Assembly: GCF_025263265.1 (NCBI RefSeq) | Contig: NZ_CP079869.1 | Coordinates: 3,410,001-3,474,000, forward strand | Direction of reading: 5' to 3' | Length of the DNA: 64,000 nucleotides | Source of the DNA: Mycobacterium sp. SMC-4 | Lineage (GTDB): Bacteria > Actinomycetota > Actinomycetes > Mycobacteriales > Mycobacteriaceae | Shown: positions 55,604-63,481 of the stretch, piece after piece | Position numbering within the stretch: the first letter of the stretch is position 1 | How the letters are laid out: the number at the start of each line of letters is the position of its first letter | Translations under genes and position numbers: made by a program | The notes under the pieces: model-generated | Databases searched by the model: none | What the model was told of the DNA's origin: nothing | The model's input: only the letters and a program-made list of their open reading frames with translations

Positions 55604-56472
55604 GGCGCCAGCGCCTCCCGCTTGGCAGCCCGGGCTCCGAAGTACCGCAGCGCGAACAGCACGATGAAGGAGATCGCGAGCAGCACAATCGACACCGCGG
55701 CTGCCCCGGCGGGGTCATCGTTTTCGATCAGTGTCCTGATCCACTGAGAAGACACTTCGGTCTTGCCGGGAATCGCGCCGCCGATCAGCACGATCGAACC
55801 GAACTCCCCGATCGCCCGCGCGAAGGCCAGCCCGGCACCGGACAGCAGCGCCGGCGCCAGTGCGGGCAGGATCACCCGTGCGAAGATCGTCAAATTGTTC
55901 GCACCGAGTGAGGCCGCTGCCTCTTCGACCTCGCGGTCGAGTTCCAGCAGCACCGGTTGCACCGCTCGGACGACGAACGGCAGCGTCACGAAGGCAAGCG
56001 CCATACCCACCCCCCACTCGGTGTGCTGGATCTGGATGCCCACCGGACTCGCGGGTCCATACAGCGCCAGTAGCACCAAGCTCGCCACGATGGTGGGCAG
56101 CGCGAACGGCAGGTCGATGATCGCGTCGACGAACCGTTTGAACGGGAACTCGTCGCGCACCAGCACCCATGCGATCAACAGACCGAATACCAGATTGACC
56201 AGTGTCACGGCCACCGAGATGGTCAGGGTGACCCGAAACGACGCCACCGCCGACGGCGAGGTGACGGCGGCCACGAACGCTTCCCAGCCACCTCTGGCCG
56301 AAATCCACACGATCGCTGCCAGCGGCAGCAGGACGGTCAGCGACAACCACCCCACCGCCACGCCGATCTGCAGCGTGCCGCCGCTTCGTCCGAGCGCAGC
56401 CGAACGCCCGCCGGGTGCGGGCGTCACCTCCGGCCGCACCTCCTCGGGATTGGGCTGGGCGACAGCCCTCAT
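55600..56472 (-). CDS. cysT: Sulfate ABC transporter permease CysT
   Basis: A 290-residue permease with six predicted TM helices after a Pro-rich, 35-residue cytoplasmic N-terminus (EVRPEVTPAPGGRSAAL). The EAA loop is AVQPVLLELDREVEEAAASLGANN; it also contains IDLPFALPTIVASLVLLALYG. The ATG overlaps the subI stop (ATGA). It pairs with CysW to form the channel. Confidence 0.95.
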   Translation of the reverse strand: MRAVAQPNPEEVRPEVTPAPGGRSAALGRSGGTLQIGVAVGWLSLTVLLPLAAIVWISARGGWEAFVAAVTSPSAVASFRVTLTISVAVTLVNLVFGLLIAWVLVRDEFPFKRFVDAIIDLPFALPTIVASLVLLALYGPASPVGIQIQHTEWGVGMALAFVTLPFVVRAVQPVLLELDREVEEAAASLGANNLTIFARVILPALAPALLSGAGLAFARAIGEFGSIVLIGGAIPGKTEVSSQWIRTLIENDDPAGAAAVSIVLLAISFIVLFALRYFGARAAKREALAP

Positions 56473-57494
56473 CCAGTGGCCTGCTTGTAGATCTTGGTGA
56501 TCGTGCCGTTGTCCTTGTCGAACAGTTGCGCATCGACGTCAGCCCAGCCGCCGAGATCGTCGATGGTCCAAAGTTTCTCGGGTGCGGGGAACTTGTCGGC
56601 GAACTCGGCCAGCACGGCGGGGTCGACCGGACGGAAGTTGGCCTCGGCCCACAGCCGCTGCGCCTCGGCGGTGTACTGGAAGTTCAGGAAGTCGTTCGCC
56701 TTGTCGAGGTGGCGGCTGGTGTTGACCACCGCGACCGGGTTTTCGATCTTGAACGTTTCGGGCGGGTTGACATACTCCAAATCGAAGTTCAGCGCTTCGT
56801 TCTCGTAGGCCAGCAGCACGTCGCCGCTGCCCTGCCGGAACACATCGGTGGCTTCCCGGCCAGAACCGGGACGGAGTTTGACGTGCTCGGTCACCAGCCG
56901 GTTGACGAAGTCGATACCGGCCTGGGGGTCCTGTCCCCCATTGCTGGCATACGCGTACGGTGCCAGCAGATTCCACTTCGCAGCCCCGGAACTGAGCGGG
57001 CTCGGCGTGATCACCTCGACACCGGGGGCCAGTAAGTCATCCCAGTTGCGGATGTTCTTCGGGTTGCCCGGCCGCACCGCGAAGCTGACGACCGACCCGA
57101 ACGGGATGCCCCGGGTGACGCCGGCGTTCCAGCCCTCGTCGACCTTGCCGGCCTTGACCAGCCGGGTGATATCCGGTTCGACGGAGAAGTTGACGATGTC
57201 GGCCGGTTTGCCGGCCTCGACGCTGCGTGACTGGTCCCCCGAAGCCCCGTAGGACCCGGTGACCTCGACACCCCTGCCGTCCTGGGTCGCCGCGAAGGCC
57301 GGCGCGACCTTGGCCCAGCCCGGCTCGGGGACGGCGAAGGCGACCAGCGTCAACGTCGTCTCGGCGTCGGAGCGGCCACCGCCCTCTCCCACCACATCGC
57401 TGGCGCCACCGGCGCAACCGGCCAGCAGTGTCGCCGCGAGAGCGAACGCGGCGGCGGCGCGCCGGTGCTTCAACGATCTGAGCGTGTCGTGCAT
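56469..57494 (-). CDS. subI: Sulfate-binding lipoprotein SubI
   Basis: A 341-residue periplasmic binding protein and first gene of the transporter operon. A lipoprotein signal peptide is followed by the lipobox LLAGCAGG (Cys near residue 27). The ligand domain has TGSYGASGDQSRSVEAGKPADIVNFS and TPSPLSSGAAKWNLLAPYAYA, family features that bind sulfate. The ATG follows AAAGG. The cysteine leader lies 120 bases upstream. Confidence 0.95.
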   Translation of the reverse strand: MHDTLRSLKHRRAAAAFALAATLLAGCAGGASDVVGEGGGRSDAETTLTLVAFAVPEPGWAKVAPAFAATQDGRGVEVTGSYGASGDQSRSVEAGKPADIVNFSVEPDITRLVKAGKVDEGWNAGVTRGIPFGSVVSFAVRPGNPKNIRNWDDLLAPGVEVITPSPLSSGAAKWNLLAPYAYASNGGQDPQAGIDFVNRLVTEHVKLRPGSGREATDVFRQGSGDVLLAYENEALNFDLEYVNPPETFKIENPVAVVNTSRHLDKANDFLNFQYTAEAQRLWAEANFRPVDPAVLAEFADKFPAPEKLWTIDDLGGWADVDAQLFDKDNGTITKIYKQATG

Positions 57495-57558
57495 GGGGAA
57501 CCTTTCACCGGAGGGGGCTTTTCAGGGGGAACCCGTCGGCGACAAGGCGAGATGGGTC

Positions 57559-57575
57559 GCGGCACCTCATGCCGC
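57559..57575 (-). promoter_or_regulatory. Hairpin between the cysteine leader and subI
   Basis: gcggcacctcatgccgc is a perfect 6-bp stem with a 5-base loop. It lies between the leader stop and the subI start, where an attenuator structure would be expected. Whether it sequesters a signal is not shown; the two hairpin arms do not overlap the subI ribosome-binding site. Confidence 0.4.
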
Positions 57576-57614
57576 AAACAATCACCGACCACCGGACCGC
57601 GAACGGGCAGGAAG

Positions 57615-57707
57615 TCAGCGACAACAGCAGACATCGGCAACGGCAGACAAACCCACGGCAATGAGGGCCACGATATGGCCGCTCTTGTTGCCGGACGCCG
57701 TTCGCAT
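57615..57707 (-). CDS. Cysteine-run leader peptide, probable attenuator of subI-cysTWA
   Basis: A 30-residue short ORF: MRTASGNKSGHIVALIAVGL... ending DVCCCR, three consecutive Cys codons before Arg and stop. A TATTCT -10 hexamer lies exactly 7 bases before the ATG, with no ribosome-binding site, so the transcript is probably leaderless. The promoter adjoins the 3' end of the neighbouring small-protein gene. This is the same arrangement as the leader before sirA and fits the poly-cysteine leaderless attenuators reported in mycobacteria. It is too short for most gene callers. Confidence 0.85.
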   Translation of the reverse strand: MRTASGNKSGHIVALIAVGLSAVADVCCCR

Positions 57708-57741
57708 GGCGGGAAGAATAGCAGAACCGTCGCTGATCAGT

Positions 57742-57828
57742 TCACCGAGCGAACAGCCACATCACGATGACCAGGACGATCAGCGCGACCAGCGCCAACG
57801 TCACCCGCGAACGCGGCATCGCACTCAC
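57742..57828 (-). CDS. Single-pass membrane microprotein
   Basis: A 28-residue protein, VSAMPRSRVTLALVALIVLV then IVMWLFAR: a basic N-terminus and one TM helix filling the rest. GTG at 57828 overlaps the upstream stop by 4 bases (GTGA); ATG 57819 would give 25 residues, with AGGtGAG upstream. It is the second gene of a two-gene membrane-protein unit. Function unknown. Confidence 0.6.
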   Translation of the reverse strand: MSAMPRSRVTLALVALIVLVIVMWLFAR

Positions 57829-58043
57829 CTGTCCTCTCCGTCTGCCTCGGCCGTCGCGCGCGCTCGGGCCTGGCGTGCCTGTCTGCGCAACCGGATCCCG
57901 TGTCCCAAGACGACGTCGAGCAACGCGGCAACGCCGTACGCCAGCACCAGCACCACCGGCATCACCACTGCGGTCTGCGCCACGAAGGGCAGACCTGAAA
58001 GCCACAGCTCGACTCCGTCCCACCAGTTGAGGAACCCGTCCAC
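57825..58043 (-). CDS. Small membrane protein, Rv2401A-like
   Basis: A 72-residue protein, MDGFLNWWDGVELWLSGLPF..., with two predicted hydrophobic stretches (residues 10-25 and 28-50) and a basic/acidic C-terminal tail rich in Arg, Ala and Glu. It lies between subI and the trehalase gene, as does Rv2401A. It is divergent from the trehalase gene and coupled to the microprotein after it. Function unknown. Confidence 0.75.
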   Translation of the reverse strand: MDGFLNWWDGVELWLSGLPFVAQTAVVMPVVLVLAYGVAALLDVVLGHGIRLRRQARQARARATAEADGEDR

Positions 58044-58110
58044 CCGGCCAGCCTATGCTCCGTGGCCCCTGCAGTAGACGGCGCGGCGGTCGGCAGTCGA
58101 TGATGAGCAA

Positions 58111-60129
58111 ATGGTTGTGCAGCGATCCGAGGTATCCGGTGAGGTATCCCACAATGGTGATTCGGCTGGCGATTCGGCCTTGACCCTGCCCGCCCCCACG
58201 CCGCCCTATCAATCCGGCGGTCCGCTGCGCAATCCCTTCCCGCCGATTGCCGACTATGCCTTCCTGTCCGACTGCGAGACGACGTGCCTGATCTCCTCGG
58301 CCGGATCGGTGGAGTGGATGTGTGTTCCGCGACCGGATTCGCCGAGCGTGTTCGGCGCGATCCTGGACCGCGGCGCCGGCCATTTCCGGCTCGGGCCCTA
58401 CGGGGTGTCGGTGCCCGCGGCGCGCCGCTATCTGCCGGGCAGCCTGATCCTGGAGACCACCTGGCAAACCCATACCGGATGGCTGATCGTGCGTGACGCG
58501 CTGGTGATGGGCCCATGGCACGACTTGGAGACCCGGTCGCGCACCCACCGCCGCACCCCGATGGATTGGGACGCCGAGCACATCTTGCTCCGCACGGTGC
58601 GCTGTGTCAGCGGCACGGTCGAACTGGTGATGAGCTGTGAGCCGTCGTTCGACTACCACCGCACCAGCGCCTCTTGGGAGTACTCCGCGCAGGCCTACGG
58701 TGAGGCGATCGCGCGGGCGACCAAGAACCCGGACTCGCATCCGACGCTGCGGCTGACCACCAACCTGCGGATCGGGCTGGAGGGCCGCGAGGCGCGGGCC
58801 CGGACCCGGCTCAAGGAGGGCGACAACGTCTTCGTCGCGTTGAGCTGGTCCAAACACCCGGCGCCGCAGAACTTCGAAGAAGCCGCCGACAAGATGTGGA
58901 AGACCAGCGAGGCGTGGCGGCAGTGGATCAACGTCGGCGATTTCCCCGACCATCCGTGGCGCGCCTATCTGCAGCGCAGTGCGTTGACGTTGAAGGGGTT
59001 GACCTACTCTCCGACCGGCGCCCTGTTGGCCGCCCCGACCACGTCGCTGCCGGAAACGCCGCAGGGTGAACGCAATTGGGACTACCGATATGCCTGGGTG
59101 CGAGACTCGACGTTCGCGCTGTGGGGCCTGTACACGCTGGGCCTCGACCGCGAGGCCGACGACTTCTTCGCGTTCATCGCCGACGTGTCCGGCGCCAACA
59201 ACGGCGAGCGCCATCCGTTGCAGGTGATGTACGGCGTCGGCGGTGAGCGCAGTTTGGTCGAAGAGGAACTGCCCCACCTGTCGGGCTATGACAACTCACG
59301 CCCGGTACGGATCGGCAACGGCGCCTATAACCAACGCCAGCACGACATCTGGGGCACCATGCTGGACTCGGTGTACCTGCACACCAAGTCACGTGAACAG
59401 ATTCCCGAAACACTGTGGCCGGTACTCAAAGAGCAGGTCGAAGAGGCGATCAAACATTGGCGGGAGCCCGACCGCGGCATCTGGGAGGTGCGCGGCGAAC
59501 CGCAGCACTTCACGTCGAGCAAGATCATGTGCTGGGTCGCGCTGGACCGGGGCGCCAAACTGGCCGAGCTGGAAGGCGAGAAGTCCTATGCCCAGCAGTG
59601 GCGGACCATTGCCGACCAGATCAAAGACGACGTCCTCGCCCACGGGGTGGATGAACGCGGCGTGCTGACCCAGCGGTACGGCGACGACGCGCTGGACGCG
59701 TCGCTGCTGCTGGCGGTGTTGACCCGGTTCCTGCCGCCCGACGACCCCCGCATCCGGGCCACGGTGCTGGCCATCGCCGAGGAACTGACCGAGGACGGGC
59801 TGGTACTGCGCTACCGCGTCGAGGAGACCGACGACGGACTCGCCGGCGAAGAAGGCACCTTCACCATCTGCTCGTTCTGGCTGGTGTCGGCGCTGGTGGA
59901 GATCGGGGAGATCGAACGCGCCAAGCACCTGTGCGAACGGCTGCTCGGCTTCGCCAGTCCGCTGCATCTCTACGCCGAGGAGATCGAGCCGCGCACCGGC
60001 CGCCACCTGGGTAACTTCCCGCAGGCGTTCACCCACCTGGCGTTGATCAACGCGGTGGTGCACGTAATCCGCGCCGAGGAGGAAGCCGACAGCTCGGGGG
60101 TGTTCCAGCCGGCGAACGCCCCGGTGTAA
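58111..60129 (+). CDS. GH15-family trehalase
   Basis: A 672-residue glycoside hydrolase family 15 enzyme, the Rv2402 homologue, reported to hydrolyse trehalose to glucose in mycobacteria. The N-terminal beta-sandwich begins FPPIADYAFLSDCETTCLIS; the (alpha/alpha)6 catalytic barrel has GERNWDYRYAWVRDSTFALWGLYTLG, GYDNSRPVRIGNGAYNQRQHDIWG, PDRGIWEVRGEPQHFTSSKIMCWVALDRG, and EEGTFTICSFWLVSALVEIG, with the expected catalytic acids in the last three motifs. The GTG or ATG choice at the N-terminus is uncertain. Confidence 0.92.
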   Translation: MVVQRSEVSGEVSHNGDSAGDSALTLPAPTPPYQSGGPLRNPFPPIADYAFLSDCETTCLISSAGSVEWMCVPRPDSPSVFGAILDRGAGHFRLGPYGVSVPAARRYLPGSLILETTWQTHTGWLIVRDALVMGPWHDLETRSRTHRRTPMDWDAEHILLRTVRCVSGTVELVMSCEPSFDYHRTSASWEYSAQAYGEAIARATKNPDSHPTLRLTTNLRIGLEGREARARTRLKEGDNVFVALSWSKHPAPQNFEEAADKMWKTSEAWRQWINVGDFPDHPWRAYLQRSALTLKGLTYSPTGALLAAPTTSLPETPQGERNWDYRYAWVRDSTFALWGLYTLGLDREADDFFAFIADVSGANNGERHPLQVMYGVGGERSLVEEELPHLSGYDNSRPVRIGNGAYNQRQHDIWGTMLDSVYLHTKSREQIPETLWPVLKEQVEEAIKHWREPDRGIWEVRGEPQHFTSSKIMCWVALDRGAKLAELEGEKSYAQQWRTIADQIKDDVLAHGVDERGVLTQRYGDDALDASLLLAVLTRFLPPDDPRIRATVLAIAEELTEDGLVLRYRVEETDDGLAGEEGTFTICSFWLVSALVEIGEIERAKHLCERLLGFASPLHLYAEEIEPRTGRHLGNFPQAFTHLALINAVVHVIRAEEEADSSGVFQPANAPV

Positions 60130-60203
60130 CGGCGTGGTCGCGGTTTAATTTCTGGGCGCGCAGAAGACTCCCGCCGTTCACCGAGCGGGTGAACTATGGC
60201 CGT

Positions 60204-60473
60204 ATGAGTGTGCGGGGATCAGACGACACGTCTCGGCAAGTCATCGACGTGGCTGTCGGCATTTTGATCGGCCTGCGCGGATGCTCGCGCCGGGAGGCTT
60301 TCGACGAGCTGGTGGCCGTGGTGCACCGCACCGGGACCGGGCTGGGCACGATCGCCTCGGGCCTGGTCGCGGTGGCCAGCGGGGCCAGTTCGGCCCGCTA
60401 CGCCGAGGCCTACCACGAGTGGGGCGAGCTGATTCGCCTCGGCCGGAACGGGCCGCTGGCCGCCGCGGGCTGA
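60204..60473 (+). CDS. ANTAR-domain protein
   Basis: An 89-residue protein, MSVRGSDDTSRQVIDVAVGILIGLRGCSRREAFDELVAVVHRTGTG..., matching the ANTAR three-helix fold. ANTAR domains bind paired hairpins in nascent RNA and act as antiterminators. No GAF or receiver domain is attached, so an input partner is unclear. A GTG at 60189 would add five residues. It stands alone after the trehalase gene. Confidence 0.75.
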   Translation: MSVRGSDDTSRQVIDVAVGILIGLRGCSRREAFDELVAVVHRTGTGLGTIASGLVAVASGASSARYAEAYHEWGELIRLGRNGPLAAAG

Positions 60474-60479
60474 CGAGCG

Positions 60480-60900
60480 CGGATTTTCGACCTCGCTGAA
60501 CAGAATGCTGTTCCTCGGAGCGGTCGGGCCACCATCGCCGCGGCCTGCCGATTGCGCACCAGCTGTTCGCCGGCGCCGGCCAGGCAGCTGCGCACATCGG
60601 CCCAGATCTCGTCGAGTACGCCAACGGACGCGGTCAGCACCTCCCCGCGCCGCAGATAGTTCTTGTCGTACGGCAGCACCTCACGCTGCAGCGCCGACAC
60701 CACCTCCCGGTAATCGGCTGAGCGTCCACCGCTCTGCGGACGGATTCCGGCCGTGCCCGCACCGGACACCCGGCGAAAGGGAGATGGTCCAGCGAAAGCA
60801 GCTGGCGGGCGAGGTGGTAGGGGTGCTGCAGCGTCGCCGACCCGGTGAGCACCAGCCCGACGCGTTCGGCACCGCACGGAAGATACTGAGCCGCTGACGA
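60480..60900. pseudogene. Decayed coding segment, possibly a flavoprotein C-terminal fragment
   Basis: No intact gene explains this stretch. On the minus strand one frame gives REVVSALQREVLPYDKNYLR followed by EVLTASVGVLDEIWADV and NRQAAAMVA. This resembles the helical C-terminal part of succinate dehydrogenase/fumarate reductase-type flavoproteins. An adjacent frame gives LVLTGSATLQHPYHLARQLL, so a frameshift is likely. There is no start or FAD-binding region, and the tail runs out of register. The identification is tentative. Confidence 0.35.
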
Positions 60901-60912
60901 TTTGCCCAGTAT

Positions 60913-61842
60913 TCAAACCGTCGCGAGCGCAATCTCCCGCAGCGCGGCGACGGTGCGCGCGCGAGCGGTCTCGTCGCCCACGGGTAAGGCACTGAACTCG
61001 GCGACGCCGAGGTCGGCGAACTTCTGCAGGCCGAGCATCACCTCCGACTCGTTGCCGACCAAACAGAGGTCGGCGATGCTGTCGACACCCTCCTTCTCCA
61101 CCATCGCGCGATACCTCGGCACCTCACGCGCCACGCTGAACGTGGAGTTCACCTCGGCGCGGGTGGCTTCGACGTCATCGGTGATGCTCACAGGGAGACC
61201 GACGATCACCTGCGGCACCGGCCGGCCTGCATCCGCCGCAGCGGTTGTGACCTGCGGAATGATCTGGCTTTCAATCACTTTCGGACCAGTCCAGGCAGTC
61301 AGCACGCCGCCTGCGAACCGGCCTGCCAAGCCGAGCATCTTGGGGCCGAGCGCCGCGAGAACGATCTGTGGAGCCTCGACGGGGAACTTCAATCGACCGA
61401 CCGCCGTGATCTGCGCCCCGTGGTGCTCGACGGGCTCTCCGGCCAGCGCCGGCCCGAGTACCTCGAGGTACTCGCGCAGATACGCCGCCGGTGCGTCGTA
61501 GGAATACCCCAGCGCGTCGGCGACGACGAACTTGTGGCTGACACCGATGCCGAGAATGAATCGGCCCTGGATGGCAGCCGCTGCAGTGAGTGCCTGGCGG
61601 GCCAGGACAAAGGGGTGTTGGCCGTACACCACGGCGATCGAGGATCCCAGCTCGATGCCGGGCGTTCGAGAGCCGGCGACGGCCAGTGCGGTCAGTGCGT
61701 CCCACCCCGTCATGTCGGCTACCGGCGGCAGTTGCGGCACCCACGCGCGCGCGAATCCCGCCGCCGCGGCGTCGGCGATGCCGTCGAACACGGCGTCGAG
61801 TCCGGCATCCGGCGGCGGCACGACGGTCAGGGTGATATTCAT
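60913..61842 (-). CDS. LLM-class F420-dependent oxidoreductase, second copy type
   Basis: A 309-residue TIM-barrel enzyme: GFARAWVPQLPPVADM, GSRTPGIELGSSIAVVYGQHP, RFILGIGVSHKFVVADALG, IVLAALGPKMLGLAGRFAGGVLTAWTGPK, and GLPVSITDDVEATRAEV. It differs strongly from the F420/LLM gene at 45.8 kb. It is divergent from the TetR gene, with two palindromic operators between, so it is probably the TetR target. Substrate unknown. Confidence 0.87.
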   Translation of the reverse strand: MNITLTVVPPPDAGLDAVFDGIADAAAAGFARAWVPQLPPVADMTGWDALTALAVAGSRTPGIELGSSIAVVYGQHPFVLARQALTAAAAIQGRFILGIGVSHKFVVADALGYSYDAPAAYLREYLEVLGPALAGEPVEHHGAQITAVGRLKFPVEAPQIVLAALGPKMLGLAGRFAGGVLTAWTGPKVIESQIIPQVTTAAADAGRPVPQVIVGLPVSITDDVEATRAEVNSTFSVAREVPRYRAMVEKEGVDSIADLCLVGNESEVMLGLQKFADLGVAEFSALPVGDETARARTVAALREIALATV

Positions 61843-61865
61843 ACGGGAGGCCCATCATAGAATGT

Positions 61866-61878
61866 GGAGACTGTCTCC
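61866..61878. promoter_or_regulatory. Operator-like palindrome 1, TetR/F420 divergent region
   Basis: ggagactgtctcc: GGAGAC and its inverse around a central tg. With the second copy it forms a pair 24 bases apart in the promoter region shared by the two divergent genes. Confidence 0.6.
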
Positions 61879-61889
61879 GGTGAATATAC

Positions 61890-61902
61890 GGAGGTGGTCT
61901 CC
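61890..61902. promoter_or_regulatory. Operator-like palindrome 2, TetR/F420 divergent region
   Basis: ggaggtggtctcc, a near-copy of site 1 sharing GGAG...GTCTCC; on either side of a gaatatac -10-like sequence. Probable binding site of the adjacent TetR protein. Confidence 0.55.
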
Positions 61903-61932
61903 GGTTGTCCACCTGAGCATGCGAAGGGCCTG

Positions 61933-62544
61933 ATGAATACGACAGCCGATGCACGACCGCGCCGCGCCGACGCTGCACGCAACCGGCAATTGCTGCTGCG
62001 CTCGGCGCATGATGCCTTCGCCAAGCACGGCGTGAACGCATCACTCGATGACGTCGCCCGTGCCGCCGGCGTCGGTCCGGGAACCCTGTACCGACATTTC
62101 CCAAGCCGTGACGCGTTGGTGCTCGCCGTCATCGACGAGGGGTTGACCGCCCTGCACCGTCTCGGCACTCGACTACTCGAAGCGCCGGATCCACTTGGCG
62201 CGCTTCGGGAATGGTTGCAGGCCTACATCGAGCAGGGCGCGATCTTCACGGGCTTGGCGGCAACGCTGGCAAGCCCACCGGACCCTGGTGATGACTCGGA
62301 CAGCACGTGTCAGCTCGCCCGCAAGGCGGGCGCTGCGTTGATCGACCACGCCATCTCCCACGGCGTCGTCCGCGACGATCTCACCGCGCAGGACGTGATG
62401 GACATGGCCGCGGCGATCACGTGGGTTGGCGATCAGCCTGACCGCGATGCGGCCCAGCGGGACCGGCTGCTCGCAGTACTGATCGACGGCCTGCATGCTG
62501 GCACGCCGTCACGTCGGAACCCTGTTGAGTCGGCACTTCCGTAA
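61933..62544 (+). CDS. TetR-family transcriptional regulator
   Basis: A 203-residue repressor. The N-terminal helix-turn-helix is LLLRSAHDAFAKHGVNASLDDVARAAGVGPGTLYRHFPSRDALVLAVID. The C-terminal ligand domain is helical and variable. I chose ATG 61933; an upstream GTG at 61864 would start inside the operator pair. It is divergent from the F420/LLM gene and probably controls both itself and that gene. Confidence 0.9.
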   Translation: MNTTADARPRRADAARNRQLLLRSAHDAFAKHGVNASLDDVARAAGVGPGTLYRHFPSRDALVLAVIDEGLTALHRLGTRLLEAPDPLGALREWLQAYIEQGAIFTGLAATLASPPDPGDDSDSTCQLARKAGAALIDHAISHGVVRDDLTAQDVMDMAAAITWVGDQPDRDAAQRDRLLAVLIDGLHAGTPSRRNPVESALP

Positions 62545-62593
62545 TCAACCCAGAGCCGCGGCGTTCGCGTCGACGCGGCGACGGGCAGTGCGA

Positions 62594-62647
62594 TCAGCGC
62601 GTGGCGTTGATCTTGTCGAGGATGACGTCCGCGACCGCGCCGCCGGG
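62594..62647 (-). other. In-frame remnant duplicating the LppR C-terminus
   Basis: Directly after the lppR stop, the same frame continues PGGAVADVILDKINATR to a second stop. This mirrors the lppR ending AAGVAALMLDKIAAHR (shared pattern A-x(5)-LDKI-x(3)-R). It looks like a leftover 3' end of a tandem duplicate. It could be translated only by stop-codon readthrough. Confidence 0.6.
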
Positions 62648-63379
62648 TCAGCGGTGCGCGGCGATCTTGTCGAGCATTAGCGCGGCCACGCCCGCGGCAC
62701 CGCGCACGTCGCCGGTGGGGCGCGGATCTGTCAGCTCCACCTCGACGATGCAGTCGCCGGCCAGTGCAACGGCACGCAGTTGATCGGGAGCGGCGGTGCC
62801 GTGCGAGGCATGCAGGATGTTGGCCGAGACGATCCGCTGATCGAACGACACGTCGGTGACCCTGCTCAGCTCCCCTACCTGTTGGCGGGCCAGCGTCTGC
62901 CCGTTACAGCGGTGCCACGCACCGGTGAGCGTGGCGAAGAACTCCTGGGCCGCCGCCGCCGACGCCATCTGCACGATCCCGAAGTGACCGGTCACCGGGG
63001 GGCCGTCGAAGCCACCGCCGGCCCAGGTGTTGGTCGCCACCGACCGCACCGGACTGTCGTCGTAGACGACGTTCTGCAGCCGGTAAGCGGCACTGACACA
63101 GTCTGCGGGCACCACCTCGGTCTCGCCGACGTTGCGCAGCAGCATGCCGGCATCACCCTGGACGATCTGGCCCATGAAGCCGTCGGGACCCGTCCCCAAC
63201 ACCTGCGACAATTCCTGCGCGGTGGGCAGGACGTGCCCGAACGGCATCGCCTCCGACGGTGCTGCGGCCTCGACGATACGCACGGTGGGCCGCTGATCGA
63301 CCGGTGCGCCGACACAGCCGGTCAGCGCACCGCCCACAGCCACCATCGCAGCCAGAGCCGCCCAGCGCGCTGCCGACAT
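62648..63379 (-). CDS. lppR: Lipoprotein LppR-like, PknH-sensor-type domain
   Basis: A 243-residue protein. The signal peptide (AALAAMVAVGGALTGC) ends in a lipobox Cys near 24. The mature chain matches the extracellular sensor domain of the PknH family and its lipoprotein relatives: four or more Cys (ADCVSAAYR, WHRCNGQT, AGDCIVEV) likely form disulfides, with NTWAGGGFDGPPVTGHFGIVQM in the centre. It matches the Rv2403c position after the trehalase gene. Ligand unknown. GTG/ATG upstream at 63439 is in frame but less likely. Confidence 0.85.
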   Translation of the reverse strand: MSAARWAALAAMVAVGGALTGCVGAPVDQRPTVRIVEAAAPSEAMPFGHVLPTAQELSQVLGTGPDGFMGQIVQGDAGMLLRNVGETEVVPADCVSAAYRLQNVVYDDSPVRSVATNTWAGGGFDGPPVTGHFGIVQMASAAAAQEFFATLTGAWHRCNGQTLARQQVGELSRVTDVSFDQRIVSANILHASHGTAAPDQLRAVALAGDCIVEVELTDPRPTGDVRGAAGVAALMLDKIAAHR

Positions 63380-63481
63380 GCCGCCTCTTTCGTCACAGGT
63401 GCTACTTACCCTGGCGTCTTGATAGCACGCGATGGACACTCATGCGACCGCTTCGATCGACACCGGGCCGCGAAACCGACA

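Noticed and set aside
61864..61932. Upstream GTG start for the TetR gene
   Set aside because: It would start within the operator palindromes, and the conserved TetR N-terminus begins after 61933.
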